Position numbers and translations under genes: made by a program. The notes below the pieces were generated by a model, which was not told where the DNA came from, searched no databases, and was given only the letters and a program-made list of their open reading frames with translations. DNA of 6,337 nucleotides from NCBI GenBank assembly GCA_030740135.1, contig JASLXW010000242.1, positions 1 to 6,337 of the forward strand, given 5' to 3'. Positions 5,604 to 6,337 of this stretch are shown piece by piece (position 1 is the stretch's first letter; each line of letters starts with the position of its first letter). This DNA is from Nitrospinota bacterium. Its GTDB lineage: Bacteria; UBA8248; JACPRG01.

Positions 5604-6337
5604 TCAGCCCGTGTATTCCAGAATCTCCAACCCGTCGAACCGGTCCAGCAGGTAGATCAATCCGTCGGCGTCCATGAAGACGTCGTTGCTCTGGACCATC
5701 GTCTGGCCCTTGCCGGGCCCGGGGACGAAATGGCCGACTTCTTCGGGACGGTACGGGTTGCCGATGTCCAGGACGCGCATTCCTCCGGCGAACCAGGTTA
5801 GGCACAGGAGGTTGTGGTCGTAGACCTGCTCCTGCGGCTGATGCGCGCCGAACCATTCGTTCGGGTCGAAGTCGTGGTCCTGGGGATAGGACCAGGTGGA
5901 GACGGGGACGGGGTTCGTCTCATCGGTGATGTCCACCATCCAGAACCAGCCGTTGGGCTTGGAGGCCAGCCGGTCCCCCACGTCCTCGTCCGTGACCACC
6001 ATGAACTTCCGGCCCCGGATCTCGTGGGGGATGGGCAGCGCCGTGTGCGTCGGACAAGGGTAGGGCGGGCTCCAGTCGACGTGGCTCAGCATTTGGGGCC
6101 GGGTCATGTCCGAGATGTCCAGGATGACGAACCCGCCGAGCCAATAGCTGACGTAAAGCCGGTCGTCCATCCGGAGGGGGTGATGGCACTTGTGGCGCGT
6201 GCCCTCCCAGTCGGGTGTCTCCCCTCCGGCGGTCCACTGGCCCGGCAGCCACCACCGGCCCACCTCCTCCGGCTTCTCGGGCTTGTTGAGATCGGCGATC
6301 AGGACGATGTTTCCGACGTAGCCCTCCATAAAAGGGG
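5604..6337 (-). CDS. LVIVD-repeat beta-propeller protein, N-terminus outside window
   Basis: The frame is open through the right edge, where Pro and Phe codons precede the first visible Met at 6329, so the true start lies beyond the window. The visible 243 residues carry LVIVD-type propeller strands (COG5276-like), each a hydrophobic strand ending in D-I or similar followed by a xxP turn: NIVLIADLNKPEKPEEVG, GGFVILDISDMTRP, GWFWMVDITDETNP, GGMRVLDIGNPYRPEEVG and a closing GLEILEY. Conserved-looking histidines occur in KCHHP, PTHT and GAHQP. It is Trp-rich (GRWWLPGQW). Proteins of this kind are usually 400 residues or more and of unknown function, often exported; export cannot be judged without the N-terminus. 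It converges on yebC. Confidence 0.8.
   Translation of the reverse strand, partial: PFMEGYVGNIVLIADLNKPEKPEEVGRWWLPGQWTAGGETPDWEGTRHKCHHPLRMDDRLYVSYWLGGFVILDISDMTRPQMLSHVDWSPPYPCPTHTALPIPHEIRGRKFMVVTDEDVGDRLASKPNGWFWMVDITDETNPVPVSTWSYPQDHDFDPNEWFGAHQPQEQVYDHNLLCLTWFAGGMRVLDIGNPYRPEEVGHFVPGPGKGQTMVQSNDVFMDADGLIYLLDRFDGLEILEYTG

Overview
The window is GC-rich and gene-dense. It carries two predicted lipoproteins, GC-biased third codon positions and Shine-Dalgarno-led genes, which fit a GC-rich Gram-negative bacterium. The proteins (TerB-like, SirB1-like, YebC/PmpR, LVIVD-repeat, COG4324-type aminopeptidase) occur across Proteobacteria, Myxococcota/Desulfobacterota, Nitrospirota and relatives, so no taxon can be fixed from the sequence alone. 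There is no rRNA, tRNA, CRISPR array, transposase or integrase.

Layout. Bases 1-431 (+) hold the 3' part of a TerB-domain gene whose start lies outside the window. It converges on a run of minus-strand genes reading from about 3.4 kb down to 0.5 kb: a possible small ORF (3282-3091), a SirB1-like transglutaminase-fold protein (3068-2187), a 103-aa TPR protein (2003-1692) and a lipoprotein zinc aminopeptidase (1663-518). An excellent extended -10 promoter (3405-3413) and a strong leader hairpin (3311-3344) precede this run. Upstream on the same strand is a lipid-anchored trypsin-like serine protease (4367-3459). A 342-bp divergent intergenic region separates it from yebC (4710-5459, +), a full-length translation/regulatory factor. 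yebC converges on an LVIVD beta-propeller gene (6337-5604, -) that runs off the window's right end.

How the genes fit together. The two putative hydrolases are both predicted to sit on the outer face of the envelope, and the SirB1-like and TPR proteins may belong to the aminopeptidase transcription unit. A shared role in envelope proteolysis is inference only. yebC is not beside ruvC/ruvAB, its common neighbours elsewhere. I found no convincing undescribed multi-gene system. The points most worth checking are the promoter, leader hairpin and small ORF at 3.1-3.4 kb, the SirB1-like/TPR/aminopeptidase gene order, and the perfect 11-bp intergenic palindrome at 5549-5573.
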